From positions 177,310,356-177,374,355 of the forward strand of contig CM062297.1 in NCBI GenBank assembly GCA_031216915.1: a DNA stretch of 64,000 bases, given 5' to 3'. The notes beneath the pieces are model-generated. The model was not told the DNA's origin and searched no databases. It saw only the letters and a program-made list of their open reading frames with translations. Below are positions 25,801 to 37,800 of this stretch, in pieces. This stretch comes from Pictodentalium vernedei. Taxonomy: Eukaryota > Mollusca > Scaphopoda > Dentaliida > Dentaliidae. The position numbers were made by a program, and so were the translations under genes. Position 1 is the stretch's first letter; every line of letters begins with the position of its first letter.

Positions 25801-28800
25801 ACTCTAAAATCTATATACAATCAACAGATTAAATGTGTATAGAAGGTATGGTAAATGGTTTTGTGTTTGGAAGTTATATTCAATTATCAAGCTTATTCAT
25901 TTAAGAGATATCAAAATCAGTTAGACCCATTGTATTAATTACTTGCATGTGGCAGGTGACTTTTATTGGATAAGTACTCGACGTAAACCATGTTTTAAAT
26001 TCAATTCCTAAAACACAAAAACGACACAATATACTTCTTCAAAAATAAGCACTTTTATCACATTATATTTAGGCAAACTTGGAAAGGAAAATCTGAATTC
26101 AAGCCACAGATCGAGATAGACAAATACTCTCATGTGTGCAGATGTTTTAAAAATAGAATGCACTGTGGAGACACATCTTATTTACTGTTTCAGAAATATG
26201 ATGAAATGTTTATTAAGTTGAAAAAGGCAGGTGTCCTCAAATTTTATATGCAGGTAATATGGTTCTGGTGACAGATAAAATGGTTACTAGAAAATAGGCA
26301 GTGTACTGAAATGTACTTTGCACATCAGTGCATCTAAATGTGCAGTGCTTTATCAAAAAAAAAGAACTTGCTCTAGCAACAATGATATTAAGTGATCATG
26401 TGACCCTGGAATAATCACAAAAAAGTTTACAGTTCACCATGCCATAAAAGTATGCATTAAATCTTATCCAATCAGATCAAATAATGAGTCGATAATTCTT
26501 GCGTATTAATCTACTATGCTGTCCTTGTGCTTGTTTTGCAACACTGATTAATTGATTATCTAATTGATGTTTCAGGTTTTCCACTCTGTTGTCTGTGATG
26601 ATGTTAGCAGATTACCTAAATTACATCTCGTATCGATGGTATGCTATTACGGAAAGCATTATTCAACATTTGTTTATCATACGAAGGTTCACAAGTGGAT
26701 TTACTTTGATGATGCGACTGTGAAAGAGGTGAGAATGAAACATTTTTAACATTATCTTTCATTTCTTTCTGATATTTACAAGTTTTGTTTTAATTAGATA
26801 AAAAATTTGTTTCTTTTTCTTAGTAATTCTATAGATTCATTTTTTACTTTAATTGACCCCACAAAGTAGATGATCTGTTTTTCAAGCCAGTTTTTGTAAA
26901 ATTGCATGTGGATGGGCATTTTTTTATTTTATTTTTTATTTTTGTAATTATTTCTTTGCCATCAAAAGTTCATGTTCTTGGTTTGGTTTATGTTTAGGCC
27001 TCATAATCTACAGAATGGCAAGGGTGAGTTTGCATTTCATCCCTTGAGTGCAAGGCTTTGCAATGCTAAAGCATTGCAAAGCCTTGTTGCACTCAAGGAA
27101 CAAATTTATCAGTTTTCTTAAATTGAGTAAAATATTAGACATAAGGCCTAAAAAAATTTAAAATATGTTTCTCAGGCCCTCCCGCATGGTCCTTTTGGCT
27201 GCCGCATGCTCTCTTTTTATAAGCAATCTAAACTTGAAAAAAATAAAAATTAAATGGTTTAGGTCTAATATTTTACCCAACATAACAATTGATAAATTTG
27301 TTCCTTGAGTGCAACAAGGAACAAATTTTTAAGCAGCCACTCATGCTATTCCGTAGATTAAGAAGCCTAAAACATAAACCAAGAACATGAACTTTTGATG
27401 GCAAAGAAATATTACAGAAATAAAAAATAAAATAAAAAATCGCTCGCCCGCATGCAATTTTACAAATACTGACCTGAGAAACAGAAGATGTACTTTTTGT
27501 CACCTAAACCAATTAATTTTTATTCTTTCAAGTTTGCATTGGTTATAAAAAAGAGAATGCAGCAGCCAAAAGAACCAACAGATTTTTAACTTTTTTAGGC
27601 CTTACTTTTTGTGTTTTTATCTATCTACTAAACTATTAATTGAAAATAGGATATGTTTTCATTTTTGAAATTCCCTAAAAAAGCTGTCCACAATCCATTC
27701 CAATGAGGGGTCATAAGCTGAATTTGAACACTTTTTGAGAACAGTACTGGCTGGTTTTTGCCATTACTTTGGGTGAACAGTTGCAGATGCAACCACTTCA
27801 TAGGGTAAATTAAGGGTTAACACACTTAGGGGAAATTTATTTTAATTTGCAGGGAGCATGGTGGCTCATTGGTTATGGCATTGAACTTCAAACCAAGAGG
27901 TCCACAGTTCGATCCCCATCATGGGTAACTGCATTGTGTCCTTGGGCAAGGGCACTTAATCCTCATTGTCCATGTGGGGGCACAGTGGCTCTGTGTACTA
28001 AGGCGTAATGCACGTCGATGATGCACCTGTCTTCAACCAGTGCTAACCCTACTTGTGTTGAGTTAGTACGTTGGGGAGTCTGACAGTCACTTGCTGTTGC
28101 TCGGTGGTTCTCTCCAGGTACTCCTGCTTCCTCCACCTGTAAAACTGTCCGACACGAGCCAACCCTGGCTGTTGAAAGTGCCGTTGAACTCCAATAAATA
28201 AATACATAAATATTTTAATTTGGTGGTCGACAGGACATGGTCTTGCTTCCTGTGAAGAAGATATGTCACTCACAGGCTTTATGCCTTGGTTAAATATACA
28301 TTTTATGTAGCAAACTTGCCACCAGGTTCCATCTCAGCAATTGGAATAATCCTTGTTAGTAGTTGGATTAATCTATAATATTTCGTTGTTATTTTTTGGT
28401 GAAATCATTACTGGACATGTCAAAAATATGTTTTTCAGATTGGTCCACGATGGGAAAATGTTGTAGATAAATGCTGTAGAGGGCGCTACCAACCTTTGTT
28501 GCTTCTATATACAAATTTGGATGCTGAGCCAGTTTCTACAGATACAGCTCCAAAGAAAACAGTGATGGCTGAAGGATATGTATCTCCTGCGAAAGGTGAG
28601 TACTTGGAATTATCTCTTTTTCACAAGGTTTAGCAGCTTCTTTTTGCTCGTAATACCGGGCACTTCTGCTAATCTAGCCGAACTGACCGGTATTGGCTGT
28701 GAAAAGAAGATGCTAAATTCAATAACTGCTGCATATTGTTCATATTATAGATGATAGATAAACAAAATCATTTGTAATTCACCTCGTATTTGACCTTGTT

Positions 28801-31800
28801 AATGTCAGTACAAACGGGAATACTTGGCAAATTAAAACTCCCCAAATTGCACTAAACCTGAATATCTCATCTAACAAGCTATTAATTAGTCCCCTAACGT
28901 CAGTCTGTCAGTTACACTTTAGTTTTCCAAACTTTTTGGGGAAATGCTTCAACCGAATGATTTCATTTTTGGTAACCTACTATAGAACGACGACTTAAAG
29001 ATCAAGTTTGAGTTTCATGCTGATTGCATTATTCTTGTATGAGTTATGGCCCTTGGAAATACGGAAAGTGCCAAAATATCAGTTTTCTGGACTTTTTTTG
29101 GAAACGCTTCAACGAAATGATTTCATTTTTGGTAGCCTACTATAGAACAATGACTTACAGATCAAGTTTGAGTTTCATGCTGATTGCATTATTCTTGTGT
29201 ATGTTATGGCCCTTGGAAATATGAAAAAGCATCAGAATATCAGTTTTCCAGACTTTTTTTGGAAACGCTTCAACGGAATTCATGCTGCTCACTTCTAGGT
29301 TATAACATTTGTATAATTATTAATGCTAATTAGTCTGGTAGGGGACATTGTATTGCTTCAGTGATACATGAGCTCTTGTTGAAAATAGAATGTGTTTTCA
29401 TTTTTGGAGTTAACATAAAAAACATTTCCACAATCCAGAATAAGTATTTCCAGTAGTCCATTGAATCCAGCACCTTATGTAACAACGTCTAGTCAACAAA
29501 CCACATCCATTTTACAACCTTTGTCAGTGTTTTTTTCCATGTAGTGTGTGATATGGCAGTTTTCCAATTTTTTATAACCAGAAAGTGTGACTAACCCTGT
29601 GCAGTGCACAGGGTCAGTCATGTTTTCTGATTATCAAAGCTTTTCATTTTTGACTGAATAACTAACCTGTGCACTGTACAGCTTTAGTGTAAATCTCATT
29701 TAAATGAACTCTTTACTCAATGTAATGGCCAAAACCATAAGATACTATTCAAACTCAGATTAAGACCCCTCATTATTTTTTTTCAGTGAATTCCAAATAT
29801 GAAAATATATTCTATTTTCAATTAATAGTTTGTTATCTTTGGATATGATCAAAACCCATCTCATGTTACTCTGTGGCCAAAATTCCCCCCTAAGTGCTAT
29901 TATTTGAGCAGCTCCATATCTTGACAATTGTCATAAAGTGTAGCCAACAAAAACAGAGTTACTGTCATTGTTAGAGTTAACCCTTTCCCAACGATTTAAC
30001 AATTCTTAAATTTTATTTTAAGTATTTAATTGTAGGTATTTTAAACTTAATAAGTCATTGCACATAGTAGATAGTACCGCAAAACGTCGTATGTTTGAAT
30101 GAAACATCGCGAAGTGTGAATGTATCGAAGTTGGCAAATTACGTCATGTCAAGTCATGGATGAACTTCCTAATGTGGGTGTAAATTGTTTTTAATGACTA
30201 CGCCATTCCAAATCATTTTGTAAATCACCCACCTATTTAAACACTTTGGAATGTTTGATTCAAACACATTCAAACTCATTAGAATGGCATAGTCACATTT
30301 CACGAGAGCCTTTGGCTCTCGTGAAATATGACTACACCATTCCAACTCATTATGTAACACACCCACCGATTCAAACACACTGCGTTCTGTGTTTATTACA
30401 CATCCCATGCATTAAAATTCATTTAAATAAACAAATTTTAATTCCGATGTTTAAACCCAAAGGTGAAGAGTCTGTTTGTTTTGTTTGAAGATGTACTTAT
30501 CAAATAGATCGATAAAAAATCGAAACAACCTTTTGGGGACCAGTCAAAATTACATTCACTATCTTTTCTATTGGGCATGTTTGTTGTAATTCATATTGCT
30601 GTTTCTCTTCGACTGGTATCCATTCACGCCTAACCATTTGGTGACTATTACTGTTAGTAAAAATATTAGTACAAATTTGGGCAGATTTGCAAAACAGCTG
30701 GGAGAAACTTTTTAAAAGAAGTTTGAAGAATGTCAAGATGTCCGAAGATTTACCAAAATAAAGTTGACCAATTTAGATATAACAGGATCTGCAGACGAGA
30801 TGGCCATGGGACTGGGTTAATGTTGTGATTGAAAATGATTGGGTTTTTTAATATTATCTCATTTTTTTGTAACTAATTTTTTTGTGAGCCTACTTTATTT
30901 TACTTTGGACATTTTCATTTTCACACTACACGACAGATGATCGATAATTTATAATGAACTTTGGAAACTTTTCGAAGCTTTGCTAATGACTCGATGAGAA
31001 ACTAACTAGTAAAAACGGTGCTGGGAAAAAAATTCCGGCTTGTACGTCACCAGTTGAATACAGAAACATTTATATCATAGCGGTGATTCCATTAAATACA
31101 AGGGTTTAAAGTTTAATGGATGTGTAATAAAATTGTATTTTCATGTCTTGCAGGTAAATTTCCAGAAGGAGGTTCCAATCACCAAAGACAGACAAGTTCG
31201 GGTATCAGAAGATCATTGACACCAAATCAAGATGTTACAAGAAATACTGACCAAGCTGTGAAGCGTGTTATTTCACCGACATCAGAGAACAAATGTGATG
31301 GTGAAAAAGAACTTGCAAAACCACTTGAATCAAATCATCGGAGACAGCCAAGTTTTCTCATTGCCATCACAGGCAAGCATGAAAAACTTAAATCAAATGG
31401 AGATAATTCTCGTCTTCACCCAGCTGTACAGGAGTATTTCAACAGAGAAGGAAGATCAATGCTAGGAGAGTATGCTGTAAAAAATGGTCAACTACGTGCT
31501 TCCTTTGATTCTGATTCTACTGACAGTGCATCACCCACTGATCCAAGACAAAAACAAACTTCTGATAATCCTGACTGCTATACATTGTCTGGCAGTAATC
31601 AGTATAGACGACCGAATGTTATCAGCCCTGTTGATCAGTCAGCAAATTCTAAAATAGGAGGAAATGTAGTGAGAAAGGATAGTAAAAAAGGCAAGGATAA
31701 AGTCTGTGCTGATGTTGTTCGTTATCAAGTTGATGCGAAGAATGCTGATGAACAAGTGTTTGATTCCAACAATAAACCAAAAGTACCCCCTAAACATTTT

Positions 31801-34800
31801 AGAACTCGATCACACAGTTTTGAGGACTCATTATGTGATCAAGGTCATTTGCCTAACGATTCACAACCATTTAAAATTGTGAAGCCCGAACCATCTCACA
31901 GTGAGAATATGGAACGTACACATACACCAATTCAGTCAGGACTAGCAACATTACCCAGAAAGACTCCCAGCTCTGGTCATTCTCGACAAAATTCTCAGCA
32001 GTTAATTGATCAAAATACCTGTCATCCAAAGCCAAACTCATCACAAAGTATATCTCATCCACCTTATCCTAATCCTGAACATTTCAGACAGACTTCCAGC
32101 TCTTCTCATAGTCAGTACTTGGACATGTCAGAACAGAAGAATGCAGCTCCAATCCCTGAACAATCTGAGGTTAGGAAATCTAAAGAGAAACCTCCATTAC
32201 CAGAACGTCGCACACCAATGTTAACTAAAAAAGATAGTTCAAATGAGCCACCTGTTGTTGATGACAAAGTTGTATATATAAATCGAAAGATGGTTGAAAG
32301 CATTTTAAATCACCAGCAGATATCTCGACAGGTGTCCACCATGAGCAGCACCAGTCAGCAGAGTAACAGCAGTGTTGAATCAGACTCTTCCATTAAAAAG
32401 TTATTGAACAAACAAACTGAAAAAGATAACTTAAGTTTAGACATTCCGCATGACACTATTTCATTAGATTCTCAAAAGGATTCTGGTTATGCAAGCAGTG
32501 ACCGAAATAGTTCCAGCTCAACGGGAAGCATTACCATGGATCCATATGCACAATATTTTGTCAGTAGAAGTATGATTCCACCTAAAACCGTGAATGAAAA
32601 AGCTGTTGCAGAACACATGAAGATGTTCATGGGACATGGAAATCAACATAATAATTCATTCTCCTCTGATTCTAGTTATAACGATCAGAAGTACTATCCA
32701 GGTGGTCACGATGCTTCCTACACTGACAAGGACCCAGGTTACTTATCACGAGAAGAAATCAATAATCGAATTTTTAAGAAAATCCAGGAAGAAAAATGTG
32801 TTCAACAGGCAGATACAGTTTGTCAGAATGTCCATCAGAAGAATATGAAAAATTTATCGCAGCAGCCAAGCTATAGAGGTACAGTATTGGGTTCCTTCTT
32901 AACCTTTTCAGCCTGTTATGCATAAATTTTTGCATGAAGTAAAATTTGACAGTGGATGTGCAGACGACACAAAAAACAAATCTGGTGAGGATTAGTATTA
33001 ATTTAATCCTACAGCTCTGTAGAGCTGTAGGATTAAATTATTACTGAACCTCTCTTCAATGCGGAATGGATTTACCCATATTATTTTTTTATTTATTGGA
33101 GTATACTGACACATTTTCAACAGCCAGGGTCACCTCGTGCCTGACAGTTTTTACAGATGGAGGAAGCCAGAGTACCTGGAGAGAACCACTGAGCCATGAC
33201 AAGCAACTGTCAGACTACCCCAATGTACTAATGCCACACAAGCAGGGTTAGCATTGGTTGAAGACAGGTGCACCATCAACATGCAGTATGCATTAGTACC
33301 CAGCACCACCGTACCCCCGCATGGACAATCAGGATTAAGTGCCTTGCCCAAGGACAAAATGCAATAACCCCTTGCAGGGATTGAACTGTGGACCTTTTGG
33401 TTTGCACTTCAATGCTGTGACCACTGAGCCGCTGCGCTCCCAGTTCACCCATATTGCTGTGGACAGTAAAGTGTGAGATATCATCCAGGATGCCAGTGTT
33501 GGAAGGGTTTAGTATTTTTTTGTATGGTACAGCTGCAATTAGAATAACTTGCCTTTGGATATTTGGTAACCTGTTAGGGTCTGGACTCAATTAAATTTAC
33601 AGCTTTTACTGACAAGTTTATATTTTTTAAAATATTGCAAGTTCTTAAGAATGGTCTCCTGAATTTTAAACTGTGTTCAGAGCTTCTGTCAATCAAGTCT
33701 CTGACTGATTTTGTGATAAAGGCCCAATCTTGTGTGATATGTTTCGTGATCGGTTGAAAGCAATTTACCTTTTTGTTTAATATATAGTTATTTCAACAGG
33801 CACTCTCCAATAAATGGTAATAAAACAATTATTTGTGAAGAACATCTTGCTAAACTAATGCTCCACATGGCTGGTAGCATGGTAATTATAAAAAAAATAG
33901 ATCACTTTAAAAGTTCTTTTTAGTCACTTGAATGGTTGTAACATTTTCTAAGTGACGATTCAATGGGCTGCACAAAGACTGTGCTGTTCAGTAGTATCAG
34001 GTCCCCTCCCCCCCCCCCCCCCACCTCTCTCCTGGGTCCGAGTGTAGTACTTGTATAATACTATAGCAGATGTCGGATACGGAGTGATAATTAATGCTGA
34101 TGATTTTCATTGCCTTGTAAACACATGCATGGACATCACCTCCCACATGTGGATTACAACCAGTCTACGGCAACTGTACTGTACTTTACAATGAAATACT
34201 TCTGCGGAGGGCACTGAGAGAACTTTTAATCTTGGATGTCTGTTCCTTTTATATTTATCATATAGCCTCAAAATTTCAGTTTCAGGCATATCTAAAGTCT
34301 AAATATTCAGACCTTCTTTTTTCTTCCTCAGATGATCATACAAACAATGGTGGACATGCGGACAAGAATTCTGTGGAATCTTATCGTGATGGTGAGGATG
34401 ATCTCATTGATTTCAATTGTGGAATCAAACTTCATAATATTTTACCTGGTTACCGGGAAGGTATGTGGTGACCCCTGTCAAAATTTCTGGAATGTTTTGG
34501 ATTTCTGCACTTAACTAAAAACAACATTGTCAGTGTCCAGTTTCTCAATCATTCTTTCTTTTTGCATGGCGGCAAATTAATTAGTGAATTTGACTTTCGA
34601 GAATTGTGACCTGGGGCTGGCATTTTACCCAGTTTGCTCCAAAAATTAACTTTCAGCCTTACCATCAAAGTTTGTTAGTAAATTACGCAGGCAGATGCCA
34701 CTGATTCATTAGGTCTAAAAAAGTTTAAATTCTGTTTCTCAAGCCCTCCCACATGGTTATTTTGGCTGCCGCATGCTCTCTTTTTATAACCAATGCAAAC

Positions 34801-37800
34801 TTAAAAAAATTAAATGGTTTATGTCTGATATTTTACTCAAGTTAATAAAATTGATAAATTTCTCCCTTGAGGGCAACAAGGCATTGCAACTCTTTAGCAC
34901 TACAAAGCCTTCTTGCACTCGAAGGGATGAAATACACCACCACCCATGCTATTCTGTAGATTATGAGGCCTAAAACATAAAACAAATCAAGAACATGAAC
35001 TTTTAATGGCAAAGAAATAATTATAAAAATAAAAAATCAAATAAAAAACCTCCCACCCACATGCAATTTTACAAAAAATGTCCTGAGGAATAGAAGATCT
35101 ACTTTGGGGGGCCTAATGTAAAGGGTTAATGAGCTTAAAGATTGAATTGGTCAAAAGTAATAATTACATGATGGGAAAAAATTGCAGCTTGAAATTTGTG
35201 GACATCAGTGTACAGAGAATTAAACTAATAATGATGTGAAAAGCAAACGATTAGAGTAAAACATAAATATACTAAACTTCACATCATTTTATGGCAGTAC
35301 TGATGATTGAGAATAATAGATTTGAGAAATATATCACTCGTCATTCTAAGGACAGAGGAGGCTGTACAGTACAGTCATCGTGGACTGGTCACTTTTCACG
35401 GGTGGGCAGTATTTCTATGGACACAATAATATTAGATTTCAAACACTAATTATACGAATAATCATCAAAAATTTAATTAATGAAGCACTGGGTACAACCT
35501 GCTGCTTCATAAATTAAAATTTTGCTGATGATGATTTTTATTTCTTGGACGTTACTGTCCACACGTGGATTACGACCAGTCCATGGCAACTGTACTGTGG
35601 TAAGTATAAATTGACACAGAATGTTGAGACATTTTAGGAACTGGAAAGACAATGTTGTTTAATAAACTGCCTTTTTAAATTAACACTTTTCTACTAACTG
35701 ATTCACCACAAGTTTTGATTTTCATACTCACAAATTTTATTTAGTTGTCTCAACGTCGAGTTTGTAAAAGATTAATGGGATCCTAATTTTTTTTTATATT
35801 ATACATAGTACTTGCAAAAGTTTCATCATTCCATTGTTAATTCTTTTTTTTATAATATTTTGTTGCAGTGTATTAGAGAGTGCTTGTTGGCACCGCTAAT
35901 AAACTGGAACAAAATATTTTTTGCAAAAAATACATTTCAACATTTAGTGATAATTTTTTTTATCAATAAAATCCATTGTATTTGGCAAAGGATGGAATGT
36001 TGAAGGTGAATGAATGAATTATGATGTTAGTAGTATCAGACTACTCAGTTCATCAGTTAAAAATATCCAGTGCAGATGACCATGATAAGGAGTATTTTTA
36101 AAGCCTCGAAACAAAATGTAGGCTCCAGAGAACTTTTCATAGCTGTTAATTGAAGGCTTACTAGATGTAACATTATTAAGTAGTTCAGAGCATTCAGCGA
36201 TGAGACAATTAATGACCATGCCTGGGTTTTTTTATCCAATTAACATAAGTTTCTCACACCTTAAAACTCTCAGAAAAACTGGAAAATATTTACCAGCATA
36301 CCTAACTTGTACCACATAATGTTATGTATATGTTGCCTGTTTGTGTTTTCTTTTTCTGAAGGCTGAATTGTAAGGCCCCACAATGTAGATCTTCTGTTTT
36401 CTGAGGCTTCTTGTTTTGTAAAATTTCATGTGGGTGGGCAGTTTTTTATTTTATTTTTTTATTTTTGTAATTATTTCTTTGCCATCAAATGTTTATGTTT
36501 TAGGCCTCATAATCTACAGAATAGCATGGGTGGTGGTGTATTTCGTCCCTTGAGTGCAAGAAGTCTTTGCAATGATAAAGCATTGTAAAGCCTTGTTGCA
36601 CTCTAGGGACAAATGTATCAATTTTATAAACTTTGATAAAATATCAGACATAAACCATTGAATTTTTATTTTTTAAGGTTGCATTGGTTATAAAAAGAGA
36701 GCATGCGCCATTCGGCAACCAAAAGGACCATGTGGGAGGGCATGAGAAACAAATTTTAAAAAATTTTAAGCCTGACAATTCGTTTGTTTATAAGTTGTGA
36801 TGCTGCAAGCTAAAATGTAAATGTCCAGACTAGATGTCCCCTCTATAATGAGTTTGCCTTTCAAATTTGAATTTTTTTTAACACTTCTATAATATTGTGT
36901 GTAAAAGAAACTAATTCTCTATGTACAAAAGCCAGATTTACTGTTTCTTTATTTTGTCCATTCCAAAATAGCTCATTGAGCTCATGTGCAGGCCTGAAAA
37001 TAAACAATCTGACATTTGCAAAATGAGGTTCCCAGAGGGTGAATTTGATGATGCTATCCCAAACAGTTGGCCAATTTATCTTCTGGGTATTTCTTTCTGT
37101 TTAGAATTGAGACCCAATTCAGATTGAGGTTCACAGAGGGTAAATTTAGTGAGGCTACCCTGCTGTGCACTAAATTCACCCTCTGGGGACCTCATTTTGC
37201 AGATGACAGTCTGCTTATTTTCTGACTTGCTCATGTACATGAGGATCACTTTTAAGAAGATAAACATAGGAAATTAAAGCAAACTGTTGGGAAGTTATCA
37301 TATATAGGGTGTTTCTTATGCCTTTTATTTCGGGAAATTGTTGATTTGGGTTGCAGCAAATGTTTTTGAGAGAATTGAAAGAGTTTGAATGAAATGTTGT
37401 CAGTGAGTCTGGCACGAGAAAAAGGCTATAAATATTTATATCGTTTATAGTTCTAGGAGGAGGTGATCAGTTTATGTCACTGTGTAGGAGGTCAGAAGAT
37501 TTGATGGATGAATGTATGTTGGTGGAAACAAGGGGAGACTATCAAGCTGCTTTATGCTATTGTGATGAAGCTTTAGGTAAGTAATGTCATTTGATTTCTT
37601 CACTAACATAATGAAAGACCTGATTGCATATTGGTTATGATTTTGAATATTATTTTTTCAAATTTTTAAAAAAAATGTCTGCAAAACCATTATTATGTGA
37701 CCCCCTCATTGGAATGAGCTCGGTGAGCTTGTTCCAATGAGGTGTCACATGATATAGTATTGTTGACAATTTTGTGAAAAATAATTTTTTTCTACTGCTG

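Larger units (their letters stand above)
24869..26575 (+). other. Intron 7
   Basis: Contains two FB-G elements (24972-25231 and about 25232-25400) and a decayed, reversed FB-E (25618-25934) with its GAGCTC-centred palindrome. 25940-26575 shows nothing identifiable. Confidence 0.8.
26729..28438 (+). other. Intron 8
   Basis: Filled by an FB-D copy with a second FB-D nested inside it (26865-27601), an FB-B remnant (27660-27822) and a tRNA-headed SINE (27850-28210). Confidence 0.85.
28596..31153 (+). other. Intron 9
   Basis: Contains a DNA element with a 161-bp tandem repeat (28888-29350), a small hairpin near 29588-29620, an FB-B remnant from 29707, and a hairpin element (30186-30400). 30420-31153 shows no repeat I recognise; an in-frame ATG at 31120 runs into exon 10. 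Confidence 0.75.
32879..34331 (+). other. Intron 10
   Basis: Contains a small TTAA-flanked hairpin element (32899-33050), a minus-strand SINE (33083-33446), an FB-I fragment (33793-33950), a 15-C run (34008-34022) and the right half of an FB-F (34090-34181). Confidence 0.8.
34461..37450 (+). other. Intron 11
   Basis: Contains an FB-D inserted in an FB-A arm (34712-35113), half an FB-K, an FB-F (35367-35597), an FB-I fragment (35860-36000), a reversed FB-D (36374-36772) and an FB-S hAT-like element (36989-37229). Confidence 0.8.

Noticed and set aside
28888-29350. Protein-coding duplication (66-codon ORF)
   Set aside because: Frame is not kept in both tandem units and no family resemblance.
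30500-30736. 78-codon minus-strand ORF in intron 9
   Set aside because: No recognisable domain; could be a relic but evidence is too thin.
31871-32303. Minus-strand ORFs inside exon 10
   Set aside because: Shadows of the conserved + frame.
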